From the NCBI GenBank assembly GCA_030068145.1, contig JAPJBO010000786.1, forward strand, positions 42,929 through 106,928: DNA of 64,000 nt, written 5' to 3'. Of the stretch, positions 1 to 11,606 are shown piece by piece. Numbering within the stretch: position 1 is the first letter of the stretch; each line of letters begins with the position of its first letter. A model generated the notes under the pieces. It worked only from the letters and a program-made list of their open reading frames with translations. It had not been told where the DNA came from and did no database searches. The position numbers and the translations under genes were made by a program. The stretch is from Diplonema papillatum (Eukaryota; Euglenozoa; Diplonemea; Diplonemida; Diplonemidae).

Positions 1-1408
1 CTAAGGGTCGTGGGTTCGGATTCCGCAGGAGCCCGTGTGCAGAAACCACTGTTTACCCGAAGCACGTGAGATTATATTCCATCGAGCTGCAGAGTATCCT
101 AAACAGAGCCTAGTGGAGTCTAATGGCCGAAAGTGTCATGCTCTCAGGTTAGAGGAACTCATCGAACGCCATATGGACGCCCTGTAGGCTACACGCGGTC
201 CGAAGGTTCAGGAAAAGAGAATGGCCATTCGTCCAGTATTGTTCCTTTGAAAGTAAGGAGGACTCGAAGTTGTCATGCTGGCAAACTTGTTGTTTGAGCA
301 CTGGGGGTCGGTTGAAGACCTGTAGACAGGGAAGAGATGCTGGGCGTCTAGCGTTCAACCTACCAGGTGGAAGGGACAATTTAGAAGAGACTTGAGAGCT
401 CAGAATTGGCAAGAAAAAGTGAGCAATTTGTCGCTTTGTCGTTTCCGAATCCTGGATAAGTTTTGCGAAAGCCGCCGTGTCCGGTTCTCGTAGAGCGGGC
501 TAATGGTCCGAACGAGACTCCGAAGCAAGACATCAAGAGAGAGAGACGAGTTGGAGTGCAGGAACCATCTCGCCAAGGAGTTTCCGGTCGTTTTAACTAC
601 TACCTCCGTACTTCTAAGCGGGCGCAGATTGTTTCATTGGAGGCGCGGTGCGGGCGGCCCCGTTACCGAAGATGGCGTCGACGTTGACACAGCCGGGGCC
701 GTTCTGGCTGGCCGATCGCGCGGGGGAGCACCTTCTTGACACGTCACGGGCTCTTCTTCTTGGCAACGGAACGGCGGCGGCTAGCGTCCAGATGGGAAAC
801 CCCAGCTTCCATTGAAAGAAGGCACGTCTACGTTGTCTTCCGACCAGCCGCAAAAGCGAGGGCGGTGTGTAGATCGTGGCATCGCTGGCGCGCCTAGACA
901 ACGCAAGGTGCAGAGGCCCTGGCGCCACTCCTAAGTTGGCGCAACTTCGCCTCGAAGTCCAGGGCAAGTTCCACGTAGCCAGAAAGAGACCGTGCTCAAG
1001 CACGTCGGCATGCCCGGAACTGCCGCGCCGCACCGAGTCGGGACACTACCACCAGAGGTAGTGCAGGAGGGATCGACGTCGCAAAACTGCTCCTGTCCGC
1101 GCGACACATCTACAGATCGCGGAGCTCAGTCCATGATCAGCCAGCACGATCATCCCTGAGGCGGCTCGAGAACGAACAACGTTATGTGCGACAAAAACTC
1201 GGAGTGGACGAAGATGGACTGAGGCGGTACCATTGCGATGGACGCGCAGTCACCTCCGGTTGCAACGGCCTGATCTGCAACCAGCGCCACTTTCGCGTAA
1301 CCTTTCGTTACTGAGTGCTGGGCACTCTTCTCCCCCTTCGTCGTCGTAAACTTGCTAACAACGTCGAGGGCGTCACTTAGCGGCGCCAGGAGGACGGTCT
1401 AATTATGT
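1..1408. other. Gene-free left edge
   Basis: No frame here has protein-like composition or a recognisable domain. A tRNA B-box-like word (GGTTCGGATTCC) lies at 13-24, so the window probably opens inside the tRNA-like head of a SINE. A copy of a dispersed GACGAGTT-type repeat lies at about 531-612 and is listed separately. Short frames exist on both strands but overlap one another. Confidence 0.5.
531..612 (+). repeat. Dispersed GACGAGTT repeat, copy 1
   Basis: A stretch with an AGAGAGAGACGAGTT start, a GAGTGCAGG block, an ACCATCT block and a TTTCCGG block also occurs at about 18995-19075 and 38095-38185. All three copies are on the plus strand with the blocks in the same order, and continue into a CCGTACTTCTA-like end. 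This is a diverged interspersed repeat of unknown class; no ends or target duplications are visible. Confidence 0.55.
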
Positions 1409-1503
1409 TTTAGAGTTAAAGTTCGCTTGAAATTCCGAGGTTTTAGTGTCTCGTGTGACCGTTCGTGAATGGGTTCTCTTAGAGCAAGAAAGGGCTATGT
1501 GTG
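1409..1503 (+). repeat. Dispersed TTTAGAGTTAAAG repeat, copy 1
   Basis: The unit opens with TTTAGAGTTAAAGTTCGCTT, continues GAAATTCCG, then a TTTAG-GTCTC-GTGTGACCGTTC block and an ATGGGTTCTCTTAGAGC block. The same order is found at 34562-34660 (nearly full length), 54409-54468, 16624-16650 (front only) and, diverged, at 58909-58985. All copies are on the plus strand. The shared front edge and variable length resemble a short interspersed element family, but its class is unknown. Confidence 0.75.
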
Positions 1504-1735
1504 ATAATTTTGGCCTTTTTCAGAATATGACCAGCTGGTCCAGACTGGGGGCAGATCGGGGCCAAGGCACCCCAGAAACTGTTTTGTGGGTTCGTATCCA
1601 CGACAGTAGGGCCCTGGGGTCTCCTCGGAGACACCCCGGCAGCCCATTTCTGACGTTTTGAGGGTCCTTCCACGAGGGGACATGACGGGGCCGACAACAG
1701 GCAGCGCCAAACTCTTTTGCCACGGTCTGCCAGAT

Positions 1736-2252
1736 CACCATCCAGAAAATGAGAGTGCTGGCCACCTTGTTGGACGAGCTCCGGGAGCAACAGCCGTTCG
1801 GCTCGCGAAGCACACAGAACGGTTCCGTCAAGGTGATGATGAAGGAACTGCGGTAACTTCTATGTGTTGAGTGGGGGTGACACATCTGAGATGCTGAGGC
1901 AGGCATTTACCCGCAAGGTACTGTGGGAAACTGCTGCAGGAAGTACCTCGGAAGGATCTAGATGACGGTGGGTTTGGGGTAACTCGATGGCAGTGGGATA
2001 GCCACAACAACTAGGTAAGTGCTGCCCCTGTGGGGAGGCCACCACTGTCCGAGAAGGGGTGAAACAGGGTGTGCTTGCAGCCCTCAGCATCACAGATGAT
2101 CACAGATGCGTCACCCTCACGCAACACATCTAGACCGCAGTTCATTCGTCACCAGCTTGACGGAACCGTTCTGTGTGCCTCGCGAGCCAAACGGCTGTTG
2201 CTCCCGGAGCTCGTCCAACAAGGTGGCCAGCACTCTCATTTTCTGGATGGTG
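1736..2252. repeat. Long inverted repeat built from an exon-like sequence
   Basis: The arm at 1736-1907 and the arm at 2077-2252 are reverse complements. The outer ~95 bp differ at only about two positions; the inner parts are more diverged. The spacer is roughly 170 bp. Each arm reads as the same peptide toward the centre, containing QKMRVLATLLDELREQQPFG. The left arm reads on plus and ends in TAA near 1855; the right arm reads on minus. The left copy continues upstream into an NSFATVCQITI-like stretch after a possible CAG acceptor near 1700. It looks like a tail-to-tail duplication of a coding exon, or a foldback unit that captured one. No target duplication is evident. Confidence 0.7.
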
Positions 2253-2708
2253 TGAGGGTGGGGAGTGGTCGGGGAGGGGTCTGGATGGCTTTTACGTGAT
2301 TGCGTGAGGCTTCTTGCCTATTGTCGCTTGTTAGTCTTACTCCCAGCTGTTTGGTTCTCGAAACTGCAGTTGTGAGAGGCTTGGGGCCTCCTCGGCAGCG
2401 TTGCGGGTCTTTCAGACACTTGCCGTTTGCGTTTACCATCCATCCGGGCCCGTTCTACGGCCCGCTTGCCCCTTAAGACGTAGAGGGCTTCATTTTCAGC
2501 CTCATTCTGGCTGCTTCTGGCAGTTTCTGCACATCTCCAGCAGTGGAAGCATACGTCTGCAGGACCTTGACACATGCAGGTAAGGCCAGGTTGACTCGAA
2601 AACCCGATTTATCTGCTACCACATCATTCTAGCTGCACTCACAGGTGCCTGGGGCAAGCAACTACCTCTAAACATGGTTGTGGGGGACTGGTTGGTGATT
2701 TTTCGAGA

Positions 2709-3360
2709 CTGGAGGTCCTACGAACATGCGAATAGCCTCTATTCGAGCCAACCCGGCTTTTCTTGCAACAATTATGAAACTGTATTGTTTTTGGACTAGA
2801 TAATAGTGCAGAGCAAGCTTTTTCCCTCCTGGCAAAATGCATGGGGGTGGCAGAGTGAGCGGGCGCCGGCCTTCAGGCCGGTCGGCCCGGGTTCGAACCC
2901 CGCCCCTCACACTTTTCCGGTCGAAGATTGTTTTCGAGGTTTGTTGGGTTTCGGGGTCTAATGCACCCGAAATTTGCGTTTTCTGCGGAGTTTCTCAGTA
3001 TCTCGCGGTATTTGGGCACCACGGGAAACGGAGTCGGGGGTCTCCCGAGTACTGGCGCTAAACTTGCTACCACACGCCGAACTCAGCGTCACCAGAACCC
3101 GAACTTTGCTTCGTTGCTTTGCTTCACCAGAGCTTAGGGTCTCCCCCTGGCGCCGAACTTGCCATCAGGCTAAAGTTGCTACCACACGCCGAACTCAGCT
3201 GCGCCCCGAACTTTGCTTCGCCTGAACTTTGGTTCACCAGAAATTTGCATCACCCAAACTTAGCATCGCCCGAACTTAGCTTCGCCCGAACTTTACTGTT
3301 TCCCGAACTTTAACTGCTGCCTCCAGTCTCGCCCCGCGCCGGCCTCTAGCCGAGCGCACG
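2709..3360 (+). repeat. tRNA-headed interspersed repeat, copy A
   Basis: This copy starts with GGTCCTACGAACATGC and ends in a CCGAGCGCAC-like tail. Inside it are Pol III-like boxes: A box TGGCAGAGTGAGCGG at 2848-2862 and B box GGTTCGAACC at 2890-2899. From about 3055 to 3310 follows an array of degenerate short units of the form CGAACTT-GC-TC-CC. The same succession is seen in the copy split between 9199-9409 and 11611-12330. It is best described as a tRNA-derived SINE head fused to a body of short repeats. The A-to-B spacing is short for a real tRNA and no cloverleaf can be drawn, so it is not a tRNA gene. Confidence 0.7.
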
Positions 3361-3508
3361 TACTTCAAAAAAAAGCCGAAACTATCAGGTAATAAAAAGA
3401 CTCTCACATATGGTTACGTTACCTTTTTAGATGATGTAGCAGTACGTGAACCAATACATATTTCGTAGTGCTGATCGGATGATGGATCTTTTTATCAAGC
3501 GTGTACAG

Positions 3509-4438
3509 TCACACCCATAATATAGCAACAGTACTGCCGGTAACAGAAATACACACCCCATCGCTGTAACCAAGACCAGCAAAGCAACCAGACGACGGCA
3601 CAAACGGGTCTAGGAACGTTGGAAACGCCGCAATGTTCTCAACTTGCGCTCGAGACGCGGGAGGTAGCAGCTGCACAATGGCCGGTGTATCTTTGAATGG
3701 CATCGACAGACCCAAGACAAAGAGACTTCCTGTGCTGGTCAACACCAAAATCTTGTTGTTGGAGAGAGAGATGAGCTGCCTGACGGCGTCGTTGTCGAGT
3801 CGGTGTCGTTTGGTTTCGGCTACGGAAGGATCGTTCGGCCCAATATACGAAATTAGAACGTCACTGCCGACCGCTGTAACAAGATACCTCTGGGTTACAA
3901 TGGCTGGTGACTGAAGGGGAGCGACCGCGTCAACTGTCTGCCAAGCAAAACTCAAAGTGATATCGCCGTCGGTAGTAAGTTCGACATTAAAAACGGCTGC
4001 GTAACCATTGACGAGCACAGTCAGCAAGCTGAAAGAAGCCAGCAGGACCGGATCACTAGTCACCGGCAGCTGCGAGACGATGGCAGTCGATGAATCCAGC
4101 CGAATGCTAGCGACCGCCACCGAGGTGAATGGAGTCACGGCTATCTGTCGGCCCCGCCAGCCCGATTTGTGCAGGCAGTAGGCATAAAGGTTGTAGCAGC
4201 CTTCACGGGCACTGTTTTCGACGAGACTTATGATGACCGACTCAGAGGAGCTGCTCAAAGGGACAATGGCAGCCGCAACGCAAGAGAGATGGAGTGTGCG
4301 GGCCCCGCGCACCAGTGGGACCACTTCGTATTCATGTCGTCGGCCTGCAAGAAGAAACCTGCCTGTACAATCGCCGGTCAAAGACTTTAAGCCTTGAGAC
4401 TTTACGGGGATTACTATCTGGTGTTTTGCCGAGGGCAT
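3509..4438 (-). CDS. Hypothetical beta-strand-rich protein
   Basis: A 309-residue frame opens with ATG at 4436-4438 (MPSAKHQIVIPVKSQ) and is open to 3509. The protein has repeated short hydrophobic, strand-like segments separated by turns (for example FLLAGRRHEYEVVPLV, YLVTAVGSDVLISYIG, KILVLTSTGSLFVLGL), a pattern seen in beta-propellers. No WD dipeptides, signal peptide or membrane helix are seen. An overlapping frame upstream (about 4340-4520) reads VRELDKALKLQAGRK and could be part of a preceding exon, so the start is uncertain. Just upstream is the 3' end of the TEX9-like gene, read in the same direction. Family not recognised. Confidence 0.6.
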   Translation of the reverse strand: MPSAKHQIVIPVKSQGLKSLTGDCTGRFLLAGRRHEYEVVPLVRGARTLHLSCVAAAIVPLSSSSESVIISLVENSAREGCYNLYAYCLHKSGWRGRQIAVTPFTSVAVASIRLDSSTAIVSQLPVTSDPVLLASFSLLTVLVNGYAAVFNVELTTDGDITLSFAWQTVDAVAPLQSPAIVTQRYLVTAVGSDVLISYIGPNDPSVAETKRHRLDNDAVRQLISLSNNKILVLTSTGSLFVLGLSMPFKDTPAIVQLLPPASRAQVENIAAFPTFLDPFVPSSGCFAGLGYSDGVCISVTGSTVAILWV

Positions 4439-4925
4439 ATTCCACGCTTGGCACCTTTCTTCCCGCCTGCAGTTTCAACGCCTTGTCCAGTTCACGAACT
4501 ATCCCACACAGCAACGCCAGCAAAAACTAGAGCATGTGATAGTCTTCTTCATGCTTTGCCCGACTTGAGTTGATGTATGACTAAAAAATGATAACTGGAC
4601 GATAACTGGACATCAGTCTTGAAGGTCATTCCTCCGCTCGTGGTCTGGCTTCCTGTACGTGTGACCAGCCCTTGGCATACTACCGCCAATTAAAAAGCAC
4701 CTTTTGCGCATAGTATCCGTTTTTAGTAGCGGCGTGCAACCCCCTGATGTCGTTTATCACGAGGGCCGTCACGGCTAGCTGCACCTCCTCGGTACTGGAT
4801 AGAAGGCTCCCACATAGGCTGAAAGCACGAAAACGAGAAAGTACATGGAAATAATCTAAGACTCTCTCTAGATCGATAGCAGCCGAAATGCTTAACACGC
4901 CGGCGAAAAGGCGGCACGAACGAGG

Positions 4926-6400
<1,475 letters not shown>

Positions 6401-7287
6401 CTAATGCAAAGGTCAAACCAGTTCTGTCCCTCTAGTTGCAAAGAGGATGTTTGCCGGGATTCGCCCATTGCCGCCCTCTCGGCCTTGGCCGTCGCTTGCT
6501 TGCTCCAGCGAATCGCCTCTCTTTTTGCTTTTCTGTTGTGATGCCCTCCGTTTCCAGGTCGCACCACGTGTCAATTTCGGGGCCTTCTCTTGGTGTCTCG
6601 AACAAAATAACGCTGCAAGTAGGTCAACTCCCGTGCGCCTCGTCCATGAACGCAGCTGCGGCTGTGTTCCCACCATTCGATTATCCTGGTATTTAATACT
6701 CCTCAGAAACAAACACGAGAAGAACGGTTACAAAGTCTAGAGTTCGGGCAGCTATCCGCTGTCGACAAACGACTGTGGCGTGTTGTGGTGGCACAGCGCG
6801 GTGCTGCTTCGACTAAGGTTGGAGCTCCACGTGCGAGAAGGTATTCCCACTCGCTCTTGCGGTAGCGAATTGTCAATAAACGCGAAGCTCAGGAGGAAGG
6901 GTGCTGACCAAGATAAGCTGACCAAGATAAGCTGACCAAGGAGAGGGAAAGAACCACCAATGGTCACTGGAGCAGTGACAGACCGTGGCTGGGAAGAAAT
7001 CTGGGAACCTACAAAAGTATACTTGCTGCGCTGTTCATACGGTGTGCCGTTTGGGGTTTGAGTTCCAAGCCGCGATGAACGAGCAGTAATCAGTATAACG
7101 AATTCATGAGGCTGGTCATAGCTTTTTTTTTGAAAAGAAAACTAAGCAGACTGCAGTTGGTCACTCAAGACCGGTCGGATAGATGGGATGAGGGATGGAA
7201 GCACACCAAATTGGATCGATGAGCAACAAGCTAGAGTAGAAGGCTGGGTGGAAAGCTAGGAGGCTTGCATAAATCTAGTCAGCACAG
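6401..7287. other. Probable 5' exons of TEX9-like gene, then intergenic
   Basis: On the minus strand, 6420-6640 contains an acidic and basic frame (ETPREGPEIDTWCDLETEG) that could be an upstream TEX9 exon, but no clear donor joins it to the exon at 6400. From 6720 to 7287 nothing coding is visible. A triplicated word (GCTGACCAAGATAA) occurs at about 6905-6940. This gap separates TEX9-like from the 3' end of CLPB. Confidence 0.4.
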
Positions 7288-9084
7288 TTACAGCATGTCC
7301 TTCAAGACGCGGAAGATAGATGAATGAGGAGGCGTTGTACTGACCACAACTTCGCCATCAGGCCTGGAGTAGATAACACCCTCTTGATCTTCGATGTCGT
7401 CTGTCTTGCTGTCGGCTGCATCCTTTGCCTTGAAGTCGAGCAAAACAGTATGGCCCTTACCAATAAAATTGATTTCATGAGCCTTCGCAAGCTGGCTAAT
7501 GCACGACCTGTCAATCTCGTGCTTGATGGACCGAGCACCATAACGGATGTTGTATCCGGCTTTGAGATAGCTGACGAGGTCTCGGGTCCATTTCAGCGTC
7601 ATGTCGTGACGCTCCTTTGCAGCGTACTTCCAGTGTTCAAGTTCCTTTTCGACGAGTGCTTCAAGCTCGTTGTCTGTGAAGGGTAAAAAGAACAATGTCT
7701 CGTTGATACGGCCAAGGAACTCATCGCGCTTGAACGCCTTCTTCAAGATGGGCGACACAACTTGTTCTTTGAAGCGCCTGCCGATGAGGTCAGCCGAGTG
7801 AGAGAGCACATCTTTCTGCGCGTCGGCGGCGGCGGCTTCCATACGCAACCGCACCGCTTCGTCGGCAATCTTGCGGGCGGCCAAGTTTGAAGTCATGATA
7901 AAGATCGCATCATGACAGTCGACGGTACTACCCTTCCCGTCGGTGATCCGACCTTCATCAAACACCTGAAGCATGACCGTCAGAACATCGGGATGCGCCT
8001 TTTCCACTTCATCAAGCAACACAACGCTGTTGGGCTTCTGCTCAAGCCTCTTTGTCAACTGGCCCCCTTCTTCGTGGCCAACATACCCTGGAGGCGAACC
8101 AATAAATTTCGACACTTCGTGTGCATGTTGGTACTCGCTCATGTCGATGCGAATGAAGCCTTCAGACCCGCTCTTTTCTGATCCGTGCAAATATTTTGCC
8201 AGTTGCTTTGCGAGCTCGGTCTTGCCAATTCCAGACGACCCAAGAAACAGAAAAACTAACGGCTTTGACGTGTCATGCCAGCCGTTTTCCTTCCTCCTAA
8301 TTGCGGAAGCAACCGCATGAATAGGGCCAAGTTGCCCGACAATAGCCTCTTTCAACCGGTCTTCCAGCGGGTACTTTCGCCGGTTTTCGCGCTCGATTTC
8401 ATCGTACTGCTTTCGCGCCTCTTTGAAGATCTTCTGCAAAGCGGCGGCTCGGTGAGGATCGTCGCAGTGCTTCAAGAGGTCGACGGCCGTTGTAGCTGTA
8501 CCGGAACAAGGGGTTGCCGGGTTGGCACCGTGTAGTATGAGCTTGCGCACTGACTCAAGCGAGCCGTGAACAACAGCGTAGTGCAGGGCTGTGAAACCTT
8601 CTGTAGTAGAAGCTGGAGAAAGTTCTGGGAACGCGTTGAGTCTCTCAGTTCGCATTCTTCTGCTGCTTCCGGTGTCATGTTGACCGGACCAATCGTCTGA
8701 TGCGTGCACATCCGCGCCGTGCTCTAAAAGCAAGTTGACAATGGAGTCTTGGCCATTCCATGCTGCCGTCATGAGGGGAGTCCAGCCCAAAGGATGCCGC
8801 TCGTTGATATCAACACACTTGGCCTCAATTGCTTGCGTAACCCTTCGCAGGTCACCGGCTGAGCACCACTTGCAGAGATCGACACTCGTACACTTCTCGA
8901 TCGCGTCGTTTTGGTATCCGCCGAGCTGCGAGTGCACGTCGAACTCCTGCTCGCCGTCTGATATTGTTATTCGCCTCTCAGCGAGGGCCACTTTTCCGGA
9001 AGCAACCCACCAGCCAGCAGCACAACCCAAACTCAAACGGAGGGCGCGATTCTTCAACCCGAAAGCGAATTGTCTGGCAGCCAT
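7288..9084 (-). CDS. CLPB: Mitochondrial ankyrin-AAA+ disaggregase (CLPB/Skd3)
   Basis: This is a single-exon gene. The first in-frame ATG is at 9082-9084 (MAARQFAFGLKNRALRLS), giving 598 residues; the frame extends upstream only through non-ATG codons. The basic N-terminus followed by a hydrophobic patch (GCAAGWWVA) fits mitochondrial targeting. Ankyrin-type repeats occupy about residues 95-190 (LGWTPLMTAAWNG, GFTALHYAVVHG). One ClpB-D2-like AAA+ domain follows: Walker A GSSGIGKTE near 282, the pore-loop region GYVGHEEGG near 333, Walker B VVLLDE near 354, sensor-1 MTSN near 388, and a C-terminal ARSIKHEID block. This architecture, with only one AAA+ module and ankyrins in place of the ClpB N-domain, is that of Skd3/CLPB, which keeps intermembrane-space proteins soluble. 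An interspersed repeat begins about 115 bp upstream of the start. Confidence 0.95.
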   Translation of the reverse strand: MAARQFAFGLKNRALRLSLGCAAGWWVASGKVALAERRITISDGEQEFDVHSQLGGYQNDAIEKCTSVDLCKWCSAGDLRRVTQAIEAKCVDINERHPLGWTPLMTAAWNGQDSIVNLLLEHGADVHASDDWSGQHDTGSSRRMRTERLNAFPELSPASTTEGFTALHYAVVHGSLESVRKLILHGANPATPCSGTATTAVDLLKHCDDPHRAAALQKIFKEARKQYDEIERENRRKYPLEDRLKEAIVGQLGPIHAVASAIRRKENGWHDTSKPLVFLFLGSSGIGKTELAKQLAKYLHGSEKSGSEGFIRIDMSEYQHAHEVSKFIGSPPGYVGHEEGGQLTKRLEQKPNSVVLLDEVEKAHPDVLTVMLQVFDEGRITDGKGSTVDCHDAIFIMTSNLAARKIADEAVRLRMEAAAADAQKDVLSHSADLIGRRFKEQVVSPILKKAFKRDEFLGRINETLFFLPFTDNELEALVEKELEHWKYAAKERHDMTLKWTRDLVSYLKAGYNIRYGARSIKHEIDRSCISQLAKAHEINFIGKGHTVLLDFKAKDAADSKTDDIEDQEGVIYSRPDGEVVVSTTPPHSSIFRVLKDML

Positions 9085-9198
9085 GTTGGCGACTATGTTT
9101 TCTTCTTTAGCGTATGCAATACTGGGAGTTAAAACAGTTGACAGGACGGCTACAACTTTCGCCGCTCGCAAAGACAAGCATCAGAAAGAATAATTACG

Positions 9199-9409
9199 AG
9201 AGGTCCTATGAATATGCAATATGAATAGCCTCTATTCGAGCCAACCCCACTTTACTCTACACTTAAAAAGTGTATTGTCTCTTGGAAATTGAAGAATTGT
9301 GCAATGCGAGCTTCTTTTTTCCGGCCAAAATTGCATAGGAACGACAGAGTGACCAGGTGTCGGCCTTCAGAACCCTGCCGAGGACACTCTTCCGGCCGGA
9401 AAATATTTT
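9199..9409 (+). repeat. tRNA-headed interspersed repeat, copy B (left part)
   Basis: This stretch aligns with 2709-2935: AGGTCCTATGAATATGC, ATAGCCTCTATTCGAGCCAA, then a degraded tRNA-like head (ACAGAGTGACCAGGTG, GGCCTTCAG) and the TCCGGCCGGAAA end. It stops at AAATATTTT (9401-9409), where a foldback element is inserted. The rest of the repeat resumes at 11611. It lies directly upstream of CLPB, in its presumed promoter. Confidence 0.7.
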
Positions 9410-9417
9410 GGGGTATT

Positions 9418-9608
9418 TCCCTTCGAGCCATCAAACAAATTTAATTCCCTAACAGCCAGCAAAAACAAATTTATTTCCCTTCGAGCCAGCAAAGCAAATT
9501 TAATTCCCTAACAGCCAGCAAAAACAATTGCATTCCCTTACAGCCAGCAAAACAAATTTAATTCCCTTATAGCCAGCAGCAAAACAAATTTAATTCCCTT
9601 ATAGCACT
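9418..9608 (-). repeat. Left tandem-array arm of foldback element
   Basis: About six units of ~30 bp read AAATTTAATTCCCT plus a variable AGCCAGCAAAA part. They are the reverse complement of the units at 11290-11606. Units vary at the dinucleotide before AGCC (TCG, TAC or TAT) and in length by 1-3 bp. Confidence 0.85.
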
Positions 9609-10091
9609 TGACCAGAACAGTCCACCAGCCTGGACAGCTTGACCACAAATTATCGAACCGACGGAGACCACCGTCAAAAAGAATTGTCTTGCCTTTCCTG
9701 ATTTCGCAAATCCAGCACCATTAACAACGCCCCCTCCATGCAGATCCTCGAAACGTTTCCTACTGCGTGTACAACCCGAGATTCTGCGAGAAGTCCGCCT
9801 GGGCACGAAGCACATCGCCGAAGATTGGGCTGCCGAAGTACCAGTCCCGCCAGTCTGGACGCCTGGACAGGATGACCAGTTCTACCAGCCTGGGTGAGAA
9901 AACATTGGTTGCCCACAGAGCAGGACCTGTCCTGCTGTAGGAAGGAGTGGGGGCGAAATGACAAGATTGTTAAAAGTCACACGAATCACAGGAGGTAGAA
10001 CATGATTCATGGCATTAAGTTTGAAAGTACGAATCACAGGACGTGGAACATGATTCGTAGGACCGCTGAGCACAAAGTTACCTAGTTTTCA

Positions 10092-10487
10092 AAACACCGC
10101 AACGGAGCAGGCGCCCGGCAGGCATTAGGCTCGGTCAGGACTGATCCCTCACACCGAAGTGATCACGGGTTGCCTTGTGAGCGCTAGATGCGCGGGGCTG
10201 AACTCAGGCTGCATGAGTGGGTTTTGTCAGGTAACGATGGCCCTCCACACCAGATCTCAAGAGTAAGCTTCGTTTCCAAAAGTCGTGATCAAGTCTGTAT
10301 ACCCACAGAAGGCGCGAACTTAACGCAAGGACCCTTCAGACGTGGAACGCATTGGTCAGAAAGCAAACACCGCAACGGAGCAGGCGCCCGGCAGGCATTA
10401 GGCTCGGTCAGGACTGATCCCTCACACCGAAGTGATCATGGGTTGCCTTGTGAGCGCTAGGTGCGCGGGGCTGAACTCAGGCTGCAT
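10092..10487 (+). repeat. 123-bp direct repeat inside foldback element
   Basis: Positions 10092-10214 and 10365-10487 are near-identical (period 273 bp; two mismatches seen, in the ATCACGGG and GCTAGATG words). Between them lies unrelated sequence. A second short tandem duplication, of GTTTGATTATGGTGCTGGAA, sits at about 10957-11018, and a run of repeated GGCCAAAA words at 11160-11250. None of these is coding. Confidence 0.85.
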
Positions 10488-11289
10488 AGTGGGTTTGCTG
10501 TACTGCCGTAGCATCGATCAGCGAGTAAACGTATCCATCCCTGGCCGTGGCGCTCGATGGCTTCGGTAAACCGCATCGCGTATACAGACGAGACTTGACT
10601 CCGTACTTAGAGAGCGAATTCTGTTGATCGTAGAGCAGATGACTTTACGCAGGATGATGCAATATTAACCCCCCCCTTCCCGCTTTGTCCTCCCAAAAAA
10701 AAAGGGGATACCTGCCAGGATGCATGCCTTTGACGAAACAAACGAACTAAGCAAAGGATGGAAGGGATAAGCACACCCTGAAAAAGGATACACATGCGTG
10801 CAAAAGCAAGCCTGTACATATGGAGGAACCGACCGGGTTATTGTGAAACACGCGAACATGCAATAGGATTAGGCCCCCCTACATTTTACAGTGCCGTAGG
10901 GGGTTCGCGCGGACATGAATCCTTTCTGAATCAAAAGGAAGCGCCTTGATTATACAGTGAGTTTGATTATGGTGCTGGAATTGATGTACAGTGAGTTTGA
11001 TTATGGTGCTGGAATTGATGAAGTAAGAATACTGATTGCTCCTGGGGAGTGATCAGTGCTGTAGGGGACCAGTGCCTGTCAACGGCAATGTCGGAAATTG
11101 TTTTCTTCAATGTTGTCAGGGAAATGCACTTTGCAAATTATGAGCAAAATCTGGAGGCAATGGCCAAAGTCTAAACCCGGCAACAGAGGCCAAAATAGGC
11201 CAAACTATGGGCAAATCGGCCAAAATGGCAAAAAATGGCCAAAATAGGCCTACATCCGGAAAATGTGAAAATTCCAAAAAAAAGTGCTG

Positions 11290-11606
11290 TTGCTGGCTAT
11301 AAGGGAATTAAATTTGTTTTTGCTGGCTCGAAGGGAATTAAATTTGTTTTTGCTGGCTCGAAGGGAATTAAATTTGTTTTTGCTGGCTGTAAGGGAATTC
11401 AATTTGTTCTGATGGCTCGAAGGGATTAAATTTGTTTTTGCTGGCTCGAAGGGAATTAAATTTGTTTTGCTGGCTCGAAGGGAAAAAGATTTGTTTCTGC
11501 TGGCTCGAAGGGAATAGAATTTGTTTTGCTGGCTCGAAGGGAATTAAATTTGTTTTTGCTGGCTGTTAGGGAATTTCAATTGTACCTGCTGGCTATAAGG
11601 TAAATT
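11290..11606 (+). repeat. Right tandem-array arm of foldback element
   Basis: About ten units of ~30 bp of the form AAGGGAATTAAATTTG-TTTTTGCTGGCTCG. The last two units are more diverged (AATTGTACCTGCTGGC). The array ends with AAGGTAAATTGCTC immediately before the right copy of the 9-bp duplication. Confidence 0.9.

Noticed and set aside
2840-2910. tRNA gene
   Set aside because: A and B box words are present, but no acceptor or anticodon stems can be drawn and the unit is part of a repeat. The same applies at 50490-50545, 55940-56005 and 56195-56250.
9084-9177. N-terminal extension of CLPB beginning at 9177
   Set aside because: The first codon there is TTG, not ATG. The first in-frame ATG is at 9082-9084 and gives a plausible mitochondrial presequence.
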